The notes beneath the pieces were generated by a model. The model was not told the origin of the DNA, did no database searches, and saw nothing but the letters and a program-made list of their open reading frames with translations. Both the position numbers and the translations under genes were made by a program. This document shows, piece by piece, positions 51,254-60,312 of a stretch of 64,000 nt of DNA; positions within the stretch are counted from its first letter, which is position 1, and every line of letters begins with the position of its first letter. The stretch spans positions 3,383,911 to 3,447,910 of the forward strand of contig NZ_VDZU01000001.1 in assembly GCF_007673525.1 (NCBI RefSeq), written 5' to 3'. The DNA is from Fictibacillus phosphorivorans (GTDB lineage Bacteria; Bacillota; Bacilli; Bacillales; Fictibacillaceae).

Positions 51254-52334
51254 TCACGAATTCTACATGCAGCTCGCCCTAAATAATGCACAAGCCATGA
51301 AAGGTCAAACAGACCCCAACCCTTTGGTGGGGTCTGTAATCGTAAATCACAACGAAATCGTTGGGGTTGGTACACACCTTAAAGCTGGTGAACCTCATGC
51401 AGAAATCCATGCCATTCGTATGGCTGGAGATAAGGCGAAAGGTGGTACGATCTATGTTACACTAGAACCCTGCTCTCACCATGGGAGAACGGGACCCTGT
51501 GCTATAGCGATTGTAGAAGCAGGCATTAAAAAAGTGGTCATTGCTGCATTAGATCCTAACCCACTCGTATCTGGGAAAGGTGTACAAATACTAAAAGATG
51601 CAGGGATTGAAGTTGAGACAGGAATTCTTCAAGAGGAATCAAAACGAATGAATGAAGTGTTCTACAAATTTATCGTCCAGAAGATCCCTTTCGTAACTTT
51701 GAAATCAGGAATCACACTTGATGGGAAAATTGCAAGTCATACGAACAATAGCAAATGGATCACATCACCAGAAGCTCGTGAAGATGTGCATAAAATGCGA
51801 AATGAAAATCGAGCTATACTCGTTGGCGTTAATACGGTCATTCATGATGACCCTGAACTAACGACCAGAATTCTGAATGGTCGAAATCCGCTTCGAGTGA
51901 TTATGGACTCGACACTTAAGATCCCTTTAGAATCTAAAGTTGTAAGAGACAATCAAGCTGAAACCTGGGTATTTACTACCGAAAATTATGACAAGCAAAA
52001 AAAGCTTCAACTTGAAGCTCACGGATTAAAAGTGTTTATTGCTGGTAAATCACAAGTTGACCCGCTTGAGGTCTTAAGAACGCTAGGAAGTAATCAGATT
52101 TCTTCCCTTTTGATCGAAGGTGGAGGTACGATTAACGCGGCTTTTCTAGAAAACAAACTAGTTGATAAAGCGGTTTTCTACATCGCACCTAAACTGATCG
52201 GTGGCCAGCATTCACCTTCCTTTTTTGGTGGGACTGGTATTGAAAAGATGTCTGATGCCATCCAGCTGCAAAATCTTACGGTTACTCAAATCGGACCTGA
52301 TTATAAGTTCACAAGTTATCCAAAATACGAATAA
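51246..52334 (+). CDS. ribD: Riboflavin deaminase/reductase RibD
   Basis: 362-aa bifunctional enzyme for the second and third steps of riboflavin synthesis. The N-terminal deaminase has zinc ligands in GEPHAEIHAI and TLEPCSHHGRTGPCA; the C-terminal reductase has LKSGITLDGKIASHTNNSKWI and LLIEGGGTINAAFL. The start at 51246 has AGGAG 9 bp upstream, and the length equals B. subtilis RibD (361 aa). It is the only ribD in this window, absent from the riboswitch operon and placed instead behind a second cyclohydrolase II. Confidence 0.94.
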   Translation: MSSHEFYMQLALNNAQAMKGQTDPNPLVGSVIVNHNEIVGVGTHLKAGEPHAEIHAIRMAGDKAKGGTIYVTLEPCSHHGRTGPCAIAIVEAGIKKVVIAALDPNPLVSGKGVQILKDAGIEVETGILQEESKRMNEVFYKFIVQKIPFVTLKSGITLDGKIASHTNNSKWITSPEAREDVHKMRNENRAILVGVNTVIHDDPELTTRILNGRNPLRVIMDSTLKIPLESKVVRDNQAETWVFTTENYDKQKKLQLEAHGLKVFIAGKSQVDPLEVLRTLGSNQISSLLIEGGGTINAAFLENKLVDKAVFYIAPKLIGGQHSPSFFGGTGIEKMSDAIQLQNLTVTQIGPDYKFTSYPKYE

Positions 52335-52347
52335 GAGGTATATTTAA

Positions 52348-52926
52348 ATGAGATTTGGTTTTGACATTGATGATACACTGATTAATCTTCGCCAACATGC
52401 CTTTCATATCTATAACAAAAAATTAAAACAAAATGTTCCAATCGATGTTTTTGACACGATTGAAACTCTGGAGATTCATGAACCGTTCGGTCTCTCAAAA
52501 CAGGAAGGCAATCAGATGTGGATCGATTCTATGGAAGAGATTTATTTTACAGATTGTCCTGCTTACCCTGATGCCATTGAAGTCTTGCAAGAACTTCATA
52601 AGGAGGGGCATGAAATTTTCTACATCACAGCGAGACCAGCTGAACATTGTGAAGAAACAAAGAAATGGGTCGAGAATGCTGGATTCCCGGTTCAAGAAGG
52701 TCGTTTCTTCTGTGGAATGAAAGATGAGGAGAAAATCCATACGATTAAAGATTTGAAGCTGGACTTTTACTTTGATGATAAGCCTAATGTCTTAAATACG
52801 CTAACGGAAGAACCTGTTCAGCTTTATGTTAGACATCAGAATTACAACAAAGATTTAGACATGCCTCGTTTGACGAATTGGTCTGAATTAAAAGAGATCA
52901 TTAAAAAACATAGCAGCAAAAAATAG
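52348..52926 (+). CDS. HAD-superfamily 5'-nucleotidase-like phosphatase
   Basis: 192-aa HAD phosphatase of the NT5C/YqfW type. The nucleophile motif is FGFDIDDTLINL (D-x-D-x-T) and motif II is FYITARPAEHCEET. The acidic motif is FYFDDKPNVL. It follows ribD by 13 bp in the same operon. Riboflavin synthesis needs a phosphatase for the 5-amino-6-ribitylamino-uracil phosphate made by RibD, and in B. subtilis HAD proteins do this. This gene is therefore a good candidate for that step, but that is inference from context. Confidence 0.82.
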   Translation: MRFGFDIDDTLINLRQHAFHIYNKKLKQNVPIDVFDTIETLEIHEPFGLSKQEGNQMWIDSMEEIYFTDCPAYPDAIEVLQELHKEGHEIFYITARPAEHCEETKKWVENAGFPVQEGRFFCGMKDEEKIHTIKDLKLDFYFDDKPNVLNTLTEEPVQLYVRHQNYNKDLDMPRLTNWSELKEIIKKHSSKK

Positions 52927-52954
52927 GACGCAGTCTTTTGTTTGATGCTTCTTA

Positions 52955-52988
52955 AGGCAGCACGTTAAAAAACGTGCTGTTTTTTTAA
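52955..52988 (+). terminator. Terminator of ribA2-ribD-HAD operon
   Basis: AGCACGTT / AACGTGCT with an AAAA loop, followed by GTTTTTTT. Confidence 0.9.
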
Positions 52989-53033
52989 ACGCTCGTTTTG
53001 GTGTATGGTAATAAGACTGGAGGTTAAAATGAT

Positions 53034-53318
53034 ATGCTGCTATTCTTATTGCTTTGTTTACTTACTGCAGGTTTTTTTTTAGAGCTCTTTCAAAAGCATA
53101 TTTTAAGGGTGAAAGACCCTGATATTCATGAATTATGGGCAGAATTAGAAAGCGAAGAATGGTTCCAAGAATTAAACGATCTCCCTGAAATCAAGAATTG
53201 GATTGAACTAGATAAACAGAACGGCTTATTAAAAGATCCCTATTATGTACGAAAAATAATTGATCAAGTCGGACATCGTGAAGGTTACATACGCTACATA
53301 ATCAATAAAACGAAGTAA
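53034..53318 (+). CDS. Hypothetical protein with one membrane helix, 94 aa
   Basis: Not recognised. An N-terminal hydrophobic segment (LLFLLLCLLTAGFFLELF) is followed by a soluble acidic stretch rich in Trp and Glu (HELWAELESEEWFQELND, WIELDKQNG) and a basic end. It could be a small membrane-anchored protein. GGAGG lies 10 bp before the ATG at 53034; an ATG 5 bp nearer opens a different frame with no coding character. It has its own terminator. Confidence 0.6.
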   Translation: MLLFLLLCLLTAGFFLELFQKHILRVKDPDIHELWAELESEEWFQELNDLPEIKNWIELDKQNGLLKDPYYVRKIIDQVGHREGYIRYIINKTK

Positions 53319-53319
53319 T

Positions 53320-53362
53320 GGCTCAAACAAAAAGTTGATCTTTTGTTTGAGCCTTTTCTTTT
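53320..53362 (+). terminator. Terminator of the 94-aa hypothetical gene
   Basis: GGCTCAAACAAAA / TTTTGTTTGAGCC, a perfect 13-bp stem, then TTTTCTTTT. Confidence 0.93.
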
Positions 53363-53535
53363 GCCAAAAGCAGCTGTGTTTAATGGATTGAGGTATTCAA
53401 CAGGGCTTACTGCCCCATTAGCAATTCGGAGGATTATGTTGAAAATTTGCGAGTGTTCCATCCAAAACTCACTGGTAAAACTCTAAACTCCAAGGATTCA
53501 AAATGAGATTGCCTTTAAGAATTATATTTACCTAT

Positions 53536-53566
53536 AGAATAATGCCTTCAAATTAAAACAATACTA
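53536..53566 (+). promoter_or_regulatory. Candidate sigma-G promoter of germinant operon 2
   Basis: AGAATA, 18 bp, AATACTA against TGAATA and CATACTA, one mismatch in each. The start codon of the first ger gene is 29 bp downstream, with CCGGAGGAA between. Confidence 0.5.
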
Positions 53567-53594
53567 AACCATATTCAATAAACCGGAGGAACGT

Positions 53595-54659
53595 ATGAGA
53601 ATTCAACCTGGTGTAGCTCCACTTCATATTTATGTTCTTTTAATTCTTTCATCCGGCCTCGTAAATCATGTTCTGATTATACCCGTCATCTTATCAGCTT
53701 CAGGAAGAGATGCTTGGGTAAGTATTCTTCTTTCAATAATTCCATACATCCTATTTATTTTACTAATTGGTTCGGTTTTAAAAAAATTAGGAAATCAAAA
53801 TATTATAGATTTTATAAAAAAACGACTCGGTCCTGTCCCTGTCTATGTGCTCAGCGGTGTATTTATCCTTTACTTTTTCTTAAATGCTACGATTACTTTT
53901 CGAGATACCATTACATGGACAAAAACAAATTATTTAATGGATACTCCTGCTCTTGTCCTATGTATCTTATTAGGTGTGCTCTGTTTTTTAGGGACTTATA
54001 AAGGACTTCAGGAGTTAAGCATGGTAGCTTTGATAGCCTTACCTTTAGTTGTAACATTCGGTTTTTTTATTGCGATTGGAAACATTCAACATAAAGACTA
54101 TTCCATGTTATTGCCGATTGCAGAAAATGGCTGGTCTCCTGTGTTAAAAGGCGGAGTTTATGTTTTATCAGGATTGACAGAGTTAAGTACGCTTTTATTT
54201 CTTGTACATCACACTCGTAAAACGCTTAAGTGGAAACACATCATTTTTGTAAGTTTTGTTTTAGTGGGGCTTATGTTAGGACCGACAATGGCAGCCATTG
54301 CAGAGTTTGGCCCTTACGAAGCCAATAAATTGAGATACCCTGCTTTTGAGCAATGGAAACTTCTAACGATTAGCAAAGAGATTACCAGGATGGACTTCCT
54401 TTCCATCTTCCAATGGATTTCTGGCGCTTTTATTAGAGTAAGTCTATTGATGTACTTAGTTACAAAATTGATTGATGTAAAAAAACACAGGATATGGCTA
54501 GTTGCTTCCCTATATATACTTGCAATTGCTTATGCCCTTGCTCCTGTATCAAACATTTCTGTTTTTAACTTTTTGTATCATTACTTCTTTCCGATACAGA
54601 TGTATGTGATGATGCCAATTATAACGATTTTCTGTCTTTATGTTCTAGTTAAGAAATGA
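53595..54659 (+). CDS. Germinant receptor B subunit, permease-like (GerAB family)
   Basis: 354-aa GerAB-type protein with about ten helices. It opens RIQPGVAPLHIYVLLILSSG, and LLPIAENGWSPVLKGGVYVLSG corresponds to the conserved central loop. It is the first gene of operon 2, whose order is B-A-C, unlike operon 1 (A-C-D-B) and unlike gerAA-AB-AC of B. subtilis. It probably binds a different nutrient than the other receptor. Confidence 0.9.
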   Translation: MRIQPGVAPLHIYVLLILSSGLVNHVLIIPVILSASGRDAWVSILLSIIPYILFILLIGSVLKKLGNQNIIDFIKKRLGPVPVYVLSGVFILYFFLNATITFRDTITWTKTNYLMDTPALVLCILLGVLCFLGTYKGLQELSMVALIALPLVVTFGFFIAIGNIQHKDYSMLLPIAENGWSPVLKGGVYVLSGLTELSTLLFLVHHTRKTLKWKHIIFVSFVLVGLMLGPTMAAIAEFGPYEANKLRYPAFEQWKLLTISKEITRMDFLSIFQWISGAFIRVSLLMYLVTKLIDVKKHRIWLVASLYILAIAYALAPVSNISVFNFLYHYFFPIQMYVMMPIITIFCLYVLVKK

Positions 54660-54666
54660 GGAACCT

Positions 54667-56145
54667 ATGATGAAGTTTATCCACCGTAAAGAAAATACTA
54701 AAATTCATGAACTTCTTAGCTGGTTCGCTCATTCCACAGACGTAGTGGTAAAAAAAGATTTATTTGCAGAAAAAACAAAAAATGCATATACCTTGATGTT
54801 CTGTAAAGGGCTAGTTGATACCCCATTACTAGAAGAAAGCTTGCTTCCCTTCTTAAATGACATCGCTCAGCAGGATGATGTTGATATGTTTAACTCTTTA
54901 AAAAGTCGTTTTGTGGTTCATGAAATCCTTATTGATTCAGAAAACAAAAGAAAGATAGAGCATAGCTTGTTTTCAGGTCAAGTACTGTTAACCGGTTCAA
55001 ACGACAATTCTCTATGTGCCATCAATCTTGCAAATATGCCAAAGCGTACACCAGAAGAATCGAATACAGAGATCTCAATCCGTGGCGCACGAGACGGTTT
55101 TATTGAAGATTTGGAAATCAATTTCGCGTTAATCCGAAAACGTCTAAAAACATCTTCACTCAACAGCAAGTCTTTTACGATTGGCAGAAGGAGCCAAACG
55201 GCTATTTCCTTACTATTTATTGAAGATATAATCGATCCTGATCTCGTCGTAAGGGTCGAACAGCGTCTTTCTAAAATTGATATCGATGCTCTTGTATCAA
55301 GCAGTGAACTAGAAGAAGAATTATCCGATTCCGTTTTTTCCATTTTCCCCCTGCTTGATAATACAGGTCGTCCTGATTTTGCGGTTCAATCATTAATTCA
55401 AGGAAGATTTGTTATTATTGTAGACGGTTCACCTACAGTGCTTATCGGACCATCTTCTCTTGCGATCACGTTGAAGTCTCCTGAAGACGCTCATGCCAGT
55501 TTTTACATGGTATCGTTTGAACGTGTTCTTCGATTCACAGGACTTTTCACAACCGTTTCATTACCCGGACTCTGGATTGCACTGACAACCTTTCACCCAG
55601 ATCAGCTTCCTTATCCCCTTCTTGCAACGTTAACACTCTCAAGAACAGGATTACCGTTATCGTTGCCACTTGAAATGATGATCATGGTCGTTTTGTTTGA
55701 ATTGTTTAAAGAAGCAGGAGCTAGACTTCCTAGAGCTGTTGGTCAGACCGTAGCGGTATTAGGCGGATTAATAGTTGGGGATGCGGCAATCCGGGCAGGG
55801 TTAACCTCTCCTACAACACTTGTTGTTGTAGCTATAACGATGATTGCAAGCTATACGTTCGTCAACCAATCATTGAGTGGGAATCTGCTTTTTTTACGGA
55901 TATATACCCTTCTCATGTGTGCAACATTTGGACTGTTTGGATTTTTCATATCTATGCTTAGTATATTCTTGCTAGTCAGTTCCCTTCGTTCCTTTGACTA
56001 TCCATATATAGAATCTTTAGCTGCACCAAATGTGGCTGATACGTTTAAAACATTTTTTAAAGCTCCTTTTACTCTTATCAAGAAAAGATCTTCGTACCTG
56101 TATCCAAAAGACGCTACTCGCCAAGGTGATCGCAATGAGAAATAA
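54667..56145 (+). CDS. Germinant receptor A subunit (GerA/GerKA family)
   Basis: 492-aa protein. The soluble N-terminal part contains ISIRGARDGFIEDLEINFALIRKR (two adjacent conserved blocks) and RPDFAVQSLIQGRFVIIVDG. The membrane part has LPLEMMIMVVLFELFKEAGARLP and GLIVGDAAIRAGLTSPTTLVVV. It starts 7 bp after the B gene (GAGGAACCT upstream) and overlaps the C gene by 11 bp, so the three are tightly coupled. Confidence 0.92.
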   Translation: MMKFIHRKENTKIHELLSWFAHSTDVVVKKDLFAEKTKNAYTLMFCKGLVDTPLLEESLLPFLNDIAQQDDVDMFNSLKSRFVVHEILIDSENKRKIEHSLFSGQVLLTGSNDNSLCAINLANMPKRTPEESNTEISIRGARDGFIEDLEINFALIRKRLKTSSLNSKSFTIGRRSQTAISLLFIEDIIDPDLVVRVEQRLSKIDIDALVSSSELEEELSDSVFSIFPLLDNTGRPDFAVQSLIQGRFVIIVDGSPTVLIGPSSLAITLKSPEDAHASFYMVSFERVLRFTGLFTTVSLPGLWIALTTFHPDQLPYPLLATLTLSRTGLPLSLPLEMMIMVVLFELFKEAGARLPRAVGQTVAVLGGLIVGDAAIRAGLTSPTTLVVVAITMIASYTFVNQSLSGNLLFLRIYTLLMCATFGLFGFFISMLSIFLLVSSLRSFDYPYIESLAAPNVADTFKTFFKAPFTLIKKRSSYLYPKDATRQGDRNEK

Positions 56146-57259
56146 GACAAAGCTCATGTTCACGTTGTTAATCTTGCTTCTTATGCTAACAGGTTGCTGG
56201 GGCTCTAGGGGCATTAATGAACAACTCTATATTGAAGCTTTAGGTGTGGATTATAAAGATGGTAAGTATATCGTTTATACCGAATCCGCTGTCTTCTCAT
56301 CAATCGCTAAACAAGAAGGCGGAGGCGCCCAGGCAGGTGACTCTCCTGTTTTAGTCGGAAGAGAAGAAGGAGATACCCTAACAATGGCTTTCAGGAAGTT
56401 AGAGAAATCTTCCCAGTTCCCTCTATATTACGGACACGTGCAAGTAATACTGTTTAGCGAGAGGGTGATTAAAGAAAAGCTGAGTGAAGTAATTTCTCAT
56501 ATCGGTCACGATCCTCTAATTCGATTTACAGCATGGATTTTTGGTACGTCAGAAGAAATAAGCGAAGTATTAATGGCAAAATCTCTTTTTAAGCAAGCAC
56601 CAACATACAAAGTTTTGTTTCATCCAGATAGTATGTTGCAAAGAAACCACTCTGTTAACCCATTATCTATGCAGATGCTATTAAGAGATGGCAGCGAACC
56701 ATTCGGATCAGCCATAATTCCTAATATAAAATTAGTAAAAGGAAAGTGGCACGAAGATAATGATAAACCAATGTTACCCACCATTAATGGAGGTTATGTA
56801 CTTAATAGTATGAACTTTAAAGGAAAGCTGAATGATGCAGAACTTCATGGATTGGAATGGTTAACGAAAGAAAAAAAAGAGAACAAGCTGGAGATTTCTT
56901 TAGGAGACACTGTTGTTGAACTTGACGTAAAAGGATATAAAATAAAGCTGAATAAGCCAGTTCAAAATGAACTTAAGTATACAATCGAAGTCAAAGCAAA
57001 AGCAACAATCGATGAAAATTTAGATATTGTTCCTCGTAAAGAACTTGAAAAGAAAATCGTCCATAAAATGAAGAAGGATATTGAGCAGACTTATTTAAAT
57101 GGAATTTCCATAGACAGTGATATTTATAATTTAACACGTTCTACTTATCGAAAGTCACCGTCTATAGTTAAAAGGTATGCTTTGCAGAAAGACTCATTGG
57201 CTTCAGTCAAAGTAAAAGTTCAAATCGTTCATGCAGGAAGTCAGAAGTATAAAGACTAA
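56135..57259 (+). CDS. Germinant receptor C subunit lipoprotein (GerAC family)
   Basis: 374-aa lipoprotein with lipobox LTGCWG and the following INEQLYIEALGVDYKDG. FRKLEKSSQFPLYYGHVQVILFSE aligns with the GerC core, and a C-terminal domain of about 130 residues completes it. The ATG at 56135 has AAGGTGATC upstream; the longer open frame to 56030 is only overlap with gerA. Compared with the C subunit of operon 1 it is clearly divergent, so the operons are not a recent duplication. Confidence 0.9.
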   Translation: MRNKTKLMFTLLILLLMLTGCWGSRGINEQLYIEALGVDYKDGKYIVYTESAVFSSIAKQEGGGAQAGDSPVLVGREEGDTLTMAFRKLEKSSQFPLYYGHVQVILFSERVIKEKLSEVISHIGHDPLIRFTAWIFGTSEEISEVLMAKSLFKQAPTYKVLFHPDSMLQRNHSVNPLSMQMLLRDGSEPFGSAIIPNIKLVKGKWHEDNDKPMLPTINGGYVLNSMNFKGKLNDAELHGLEWLTKEKKENKLEISLGDTVVELDVKGYKIKLNKPVQNELKYTIEVKAKATIDENLDIVPRKELEKKIVHKMKKDIEQTYLNGISIDSDIYNLTRSTYRKSPSIVKRYALQKDSLASVKVKVQIVHAGSQKYKD

Positions 57260-57261
57260 CA

Positions 57262-57293
57262 AAAAAACTAGCACGCATGCTAGTTTTTTTGTT
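57262..57293. terminator. Bidirectional terminator between ger operon 2 and rsbR paralogue
   Basis: AAAAAAACTAGC / GCTAGTTTTTTT with an ACGCAT loop. It overlaps the last codons of the minus-strand gene. Confidence 0.92.
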
Positions 57294-58113
57294 TGTTACT
57301 TTCTATCGCTTGTTTTACATTCGCAAATGTTTTTATTGATGAAAAATCGATACCTTCAGAAACCGCACTGATCGCTAGCTCAGGACGCAAACCAGTCACC
57401 ATTACGTTAATACCAAGTAATGCTAGAACACGGTATACATTAAAAATATGAGACGCCACTTCAGTATCAATGTCGACGATTCCTGAAAAATCCATAATTA
57501 GCCGTTCAACTTGAAGCTCAGGGATTTTAGGCAGCACATGATTCATAAGGTGCTCTGTTCGATCAGCGTCGATGGTTCCAATCAATGGCAAAACAGCCAG
57601 TCCATTCTCGATAGGAACGACCGGTGTTGAAAGCTCACGAAGCTCTTTCTTTGTTTTCTCTAAAATTTCCTCTGACTTTCGTTCAAAGGCAAGAACCGTT
57701 TCATTAAGGCTTACGTCCAGCATATGATGAACACGCTTAATAATTAATACCACATCTTCCGTAGAAAGTCCGAAATCAATGCTTATATTTAAAATGAAAT
57801 CCGCAAACACCATTCGAGTGTCAGGATAACGGATTAAAATATCAGAGATTCGATGATGCTTTGCTGCTGTTTTCTCTCCGTTTTCTCGACTCCACTCCAA
57901 TAGTTCTTCTGGTACAGATCCTTCTTCACAATCAATAGATTCACTTAAAAAGGATAGGAATTCTGCATACACTTTTCTGGCCTGACTAATATCGGTCTCG
58001 CTTACTTGGAAACCAAACTGCCCGATAATATCATCAACGATTCTATTAGCTAGAAGCTCTGCATTTTCTTTTAGATAATGGGCAACCGTTAATGTCGACT
58101 TCATCTTCTTCAC
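57280..58113 (-). CDS. Stressosome RsbR paralogue (STAS domain)
   Basis: 277-aa protein of the RsbR co-antagonist family that builds the stressosome upstream of sigma-B. The N-terminal 150 residues are the non-heme globin-like sensor; a helical linker precedes the STAS domain (about 160-275). Both phosphorylatable threonines of RsbRA have counterparts, in PLIGTIDADR and VDIDTEVASHI. The size is nearest to YkoB/YqhA-type paralogues. No rsbS/rsbT partner is nearby, which is usual for the paralogues. Confidence 0.88.
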   Translation of the reverse strand: MKKMKSTLTVAHYLKENAELLANRIVDDIIGQFGFQVSETDISQARKVYAEFLSFLSESIDCEEGSVPEELLEWSRENGEKTAAKHHRISDILIRYPDTRMVFADFILNISIDFGLSTEDVVLIIKRVHHMLDVSLNETVLAFERKSEEILEKTKKELRELSTPVVPIENGLAVLPLIGTIDADRTEHLMNHVLPKIPELQVERLIMDFSGIVDIDTEVASHIFNVYRVLALLGINVMVTGLRPELAISAVSEGIDFSSIKTFANVKQAIESNKQKN

Positions 58114-58610
58114 CTCAAGAAAAATAGTTTTATTATCATACCTTTAATGATTTTATCACTAAAGAACCAGTAAATGGCTAAACTGTGAAAATAATAATAG
58201 AGACAAGTGTTAAAAGATTTTGAAGAATTTTTTCGCATTGGTGGTTGTTCTTAGGTGTAGTTGTTTTCTGTTTCAGGATGTTCGCTTTTCGCGTTGCGTG
58301 CGGTGTGCACCATGAATGATAGACATTCAAGAGATTTTACTTACTCCTAAATAGACAAGGCAATACTACATATGTGAGCTTTCTCATTGATCATTGGCGA
58401 GATACTTATCAGTTGGTATCCATGACTTCCTCTCCAATCGGTTTGTTATTAAGAGAAACAATCAAATTAAATCTTCTTCTACAGTAGAAATATAAAGAGT
58501 ATGTAAACCTTATAGTGATTAGGTTGAAAAGAAAAGGAACTCATGTTATTTTTATTTCGAAAACCGATATAGGTAATCAATATTGAGATGCGAATATAGG
58601 CGGTGATTAT
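58114..58610. other. 497-bp intergenic region with decayed dispersed repeat (copy D)
   Basis: At about 58255-58372 lies a degenerate form of copies A-C: GTGTAGTTGTTTTCTGTTTCAGG, split here into GTGTAGTTG and TTTCAGGATGTTCGCTTTTC, then GTGCGGTG, and at the far edge ACTCCTAAAT and AATACTAC. Its inner arms are lost. The rest (58373-58610) is AT-rich upstream sequence of the PadR gene with no clear operator. Confidence 0.5.
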
Positions 58611-58919
58611 ATGGAAGAGAAAACTTTAAGAAAACTTTTTCTTGGTTTCATACAAATACACATTCTGCATCATGCGCTTGAACACCCGATTTATGGCGTA
58701 TGGATGCTAGAAGAACTCAGAGAACACGGCTATAAAATTAGCACAGGTACACTATATCCGATTCTTCACTCCATGGAATCAGACGGACTTTTGACAAAGG
58801 AAAACAAGAACGTTGAAGGAAAAATTAGAAAGTACTACACCGCAACTGAAAAAGGCAAAGTCGTCTTATCTGAAGCAAGAGCAAAAGCTTATGAACTGTT
58901 TAAAGAAATCAAAGAGTAA
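58611..58919 (+). CDS. PadR-family regulator next to chrA (ChrI-like)
   Basis: 102-aa winged-helix regulator. HALEHPIYGVWMLEELREHGY and GTLYPILHSMESDGLL are the conserved PadR blocks. It lies 13 bp before a chromate transporter gene. A PadR-type gene (chrI) upstream of chrA is described for Bacillus cereus as chromate responsive, so the same role is likely here. Confidence 0.85.
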   Translation: MEEKTLRKLFLGFIQIHILHHALEHPIYGVWMLEELREHGYKISTGTLYPILHSMESDGLLTKENKNVEGKIRKYYTATEKGKVVLSEARAKAYELFKEIKE

Positions 58920-58932
58920 GAGGTGATCATAC

Positions 58933-60120
58933 ATGACAGAAAACAAAAGTTTACTTAAAACACTATTAGAAATTCTTATCGTTTCAACAAGACTTGGTCT
59001 CACTTCTTTTGGTGGACCCATCGCGCACCTAGGTTATTTTCATGAAGAATACGTTAGAAAACGCAAATGGATGGATGAAAAAAGCTACGCAGACCTTGTA
59101 GCTCTCTGTCAGTTTCTCCCTGGGCCTGCTAGTAGCCAAGTGGGAATAGGCATCGGTGTTATGCGAGGAGGTGTGTTAGGAGGAATTGTATCCTTTATCG
59201 GTTTTACCTTCCCTTCCGTTATCGCGCTCATCGTTTTCGCACTTATCCTGCAAGGATTAAATGTTTCAGATCTCAGCTGGATTCATGGATTAAAGCTCGT
59301 AGCCGTTGCTGTTGTGGCACATGCCATTTTAGGAATGGCCGAAAAGTTAACACCAGATTTAAAAAGAAAAACCATCGCATTGTTAGCACTAATTGGAACA
59401 CTATTGTGGCAGACTGCGTTCTCTCAGGTGGGTGTCATCCTATTAGCAGGCTTATTAGGATTTTTATTATACAGGGACCAAACAGATAACGATGAAACAA
59501 AATATGAATTTCCTATCTCAAAAAAGTTTGCTGTAATCTGTTTGAGTTTATTCTTTGCGTTACTTCTTCTGTTGCCGATCTTAAGAGATGTGACTTCAAA
59601 CAGTTGGATCGCGATCTTTGACAGCTTCTATCGTTCTGGATCACTTGTATTCGGAGGCGGACATGTAGTTCTTCCGTTACTTGAGCGAGAATTCGTACCA
59701 TCCGGCTGGATCAGTGAAGAAGCATTTTTGGCCGGTTATGGAGCAGCCCAAGCCGTACCTGGTCCTCTGTTCACGTTTGCAGCCTACATTGGGGCAGTGA
59801 TGAACGGATGGCAAGGCGGATTACTTGCTACAGTCGCAATCTTTTTACCTGCTTTTCTATTAATCTTAGGCGCTCTTCCCTTTTGGAACATGCTTAGACA
59901 GAATGCTAAGATCAAAGGAGCTTTAATGGGTGTTAATGCTGCAGTTGTTGGAATTCTAATATCCGCCTTCTATCAGCCTATTTGGACAACAACGATCCTT
60001 AAACCGATAGACTTTGCATTTGCAGCAGTACTGTTCAGCATGTTGGTATATTGGAAACTGCCTCCATGGGTAATCGTTATTACTGGTGCAATTGGTGGTT
60101 TATTGATGTCATTCTTATAA
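58933..60120 (+). CDS. chrA: Chromate transporter ChrA (two-domain form)
   Basis: 395-aa membrane protein of the CHR family, exporting chromate. The two homologous halves are visible: LTSFGGPIAHLGYFHEEYV with CQFLPGPASSQVG in the first, and LVFGGGHVVLPLLEREFV with AQAVPGPLFTFAAYIG in the second. About ten to twelve helices. It is coupled to the PadR gene and followed by a terminator. Some CHR proteins carry other oxyanions, so chromate is family knowledge and not visible. Confidence 0.9.
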   Translation: MTENKSLLKTLLEILIVSTRLGLTSFGGPIAHLGYFHEEYVRKRKWMDEKSYADLVALCQFLPGPASSQVGIGIGVMRGGVLGGIVSFIGFTFPSVIALIVFALILQGLNVSDLSWIHGLKLVAVAVVAHAILGMAEKLTPDLKRKTIALLALIGTLLWQTAFSQVGVILLAGLLGFLLYRDQTDNDETKYEFPISKKFAVICLSLFFALLLLLPILRDVTSNSWIAIFDSFYRSGSLVFGGGHVVLPLLEREFVPSGWISEEAFLAGYGAAQAVPGPLFTFAAYIGAVMNGWQGGLLATVAIFLPAFLLILGALPFWNMLRQNAKIKGALMGVNAAVVGILISAFYQPIWTTTILKPIDFAFAAVLFSMLVYWKLPPWVIVITGAIGGLLMSFL

Positions 60121-60150
60121 AATGAATTAAACGTTTGTTTAAATTTCTAA

Positions 60151-60193
60151 AAAGAAACTGCTTGAGTTCTTATTGAACGAAGCAGTTTCTTTT
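60151..60193 (+). terminator. Terminator of the chrA operon
   Basis: AAAGAAACTGCT / AGCAGTTTCTTTT stem with an 18-nt loop. Confidence 0.85.
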
Positions 60194-60312
60194 CTATTTT
60201 AATAATCATTCTCTTCACAACTTCTACATAAGTGTCCTTTATGCTAGTCATATGTTCATAAAGTTCTCATGAAGAAGAATACTAACACTAGCCCATAAAG
60301 GAGGTTTTATTA

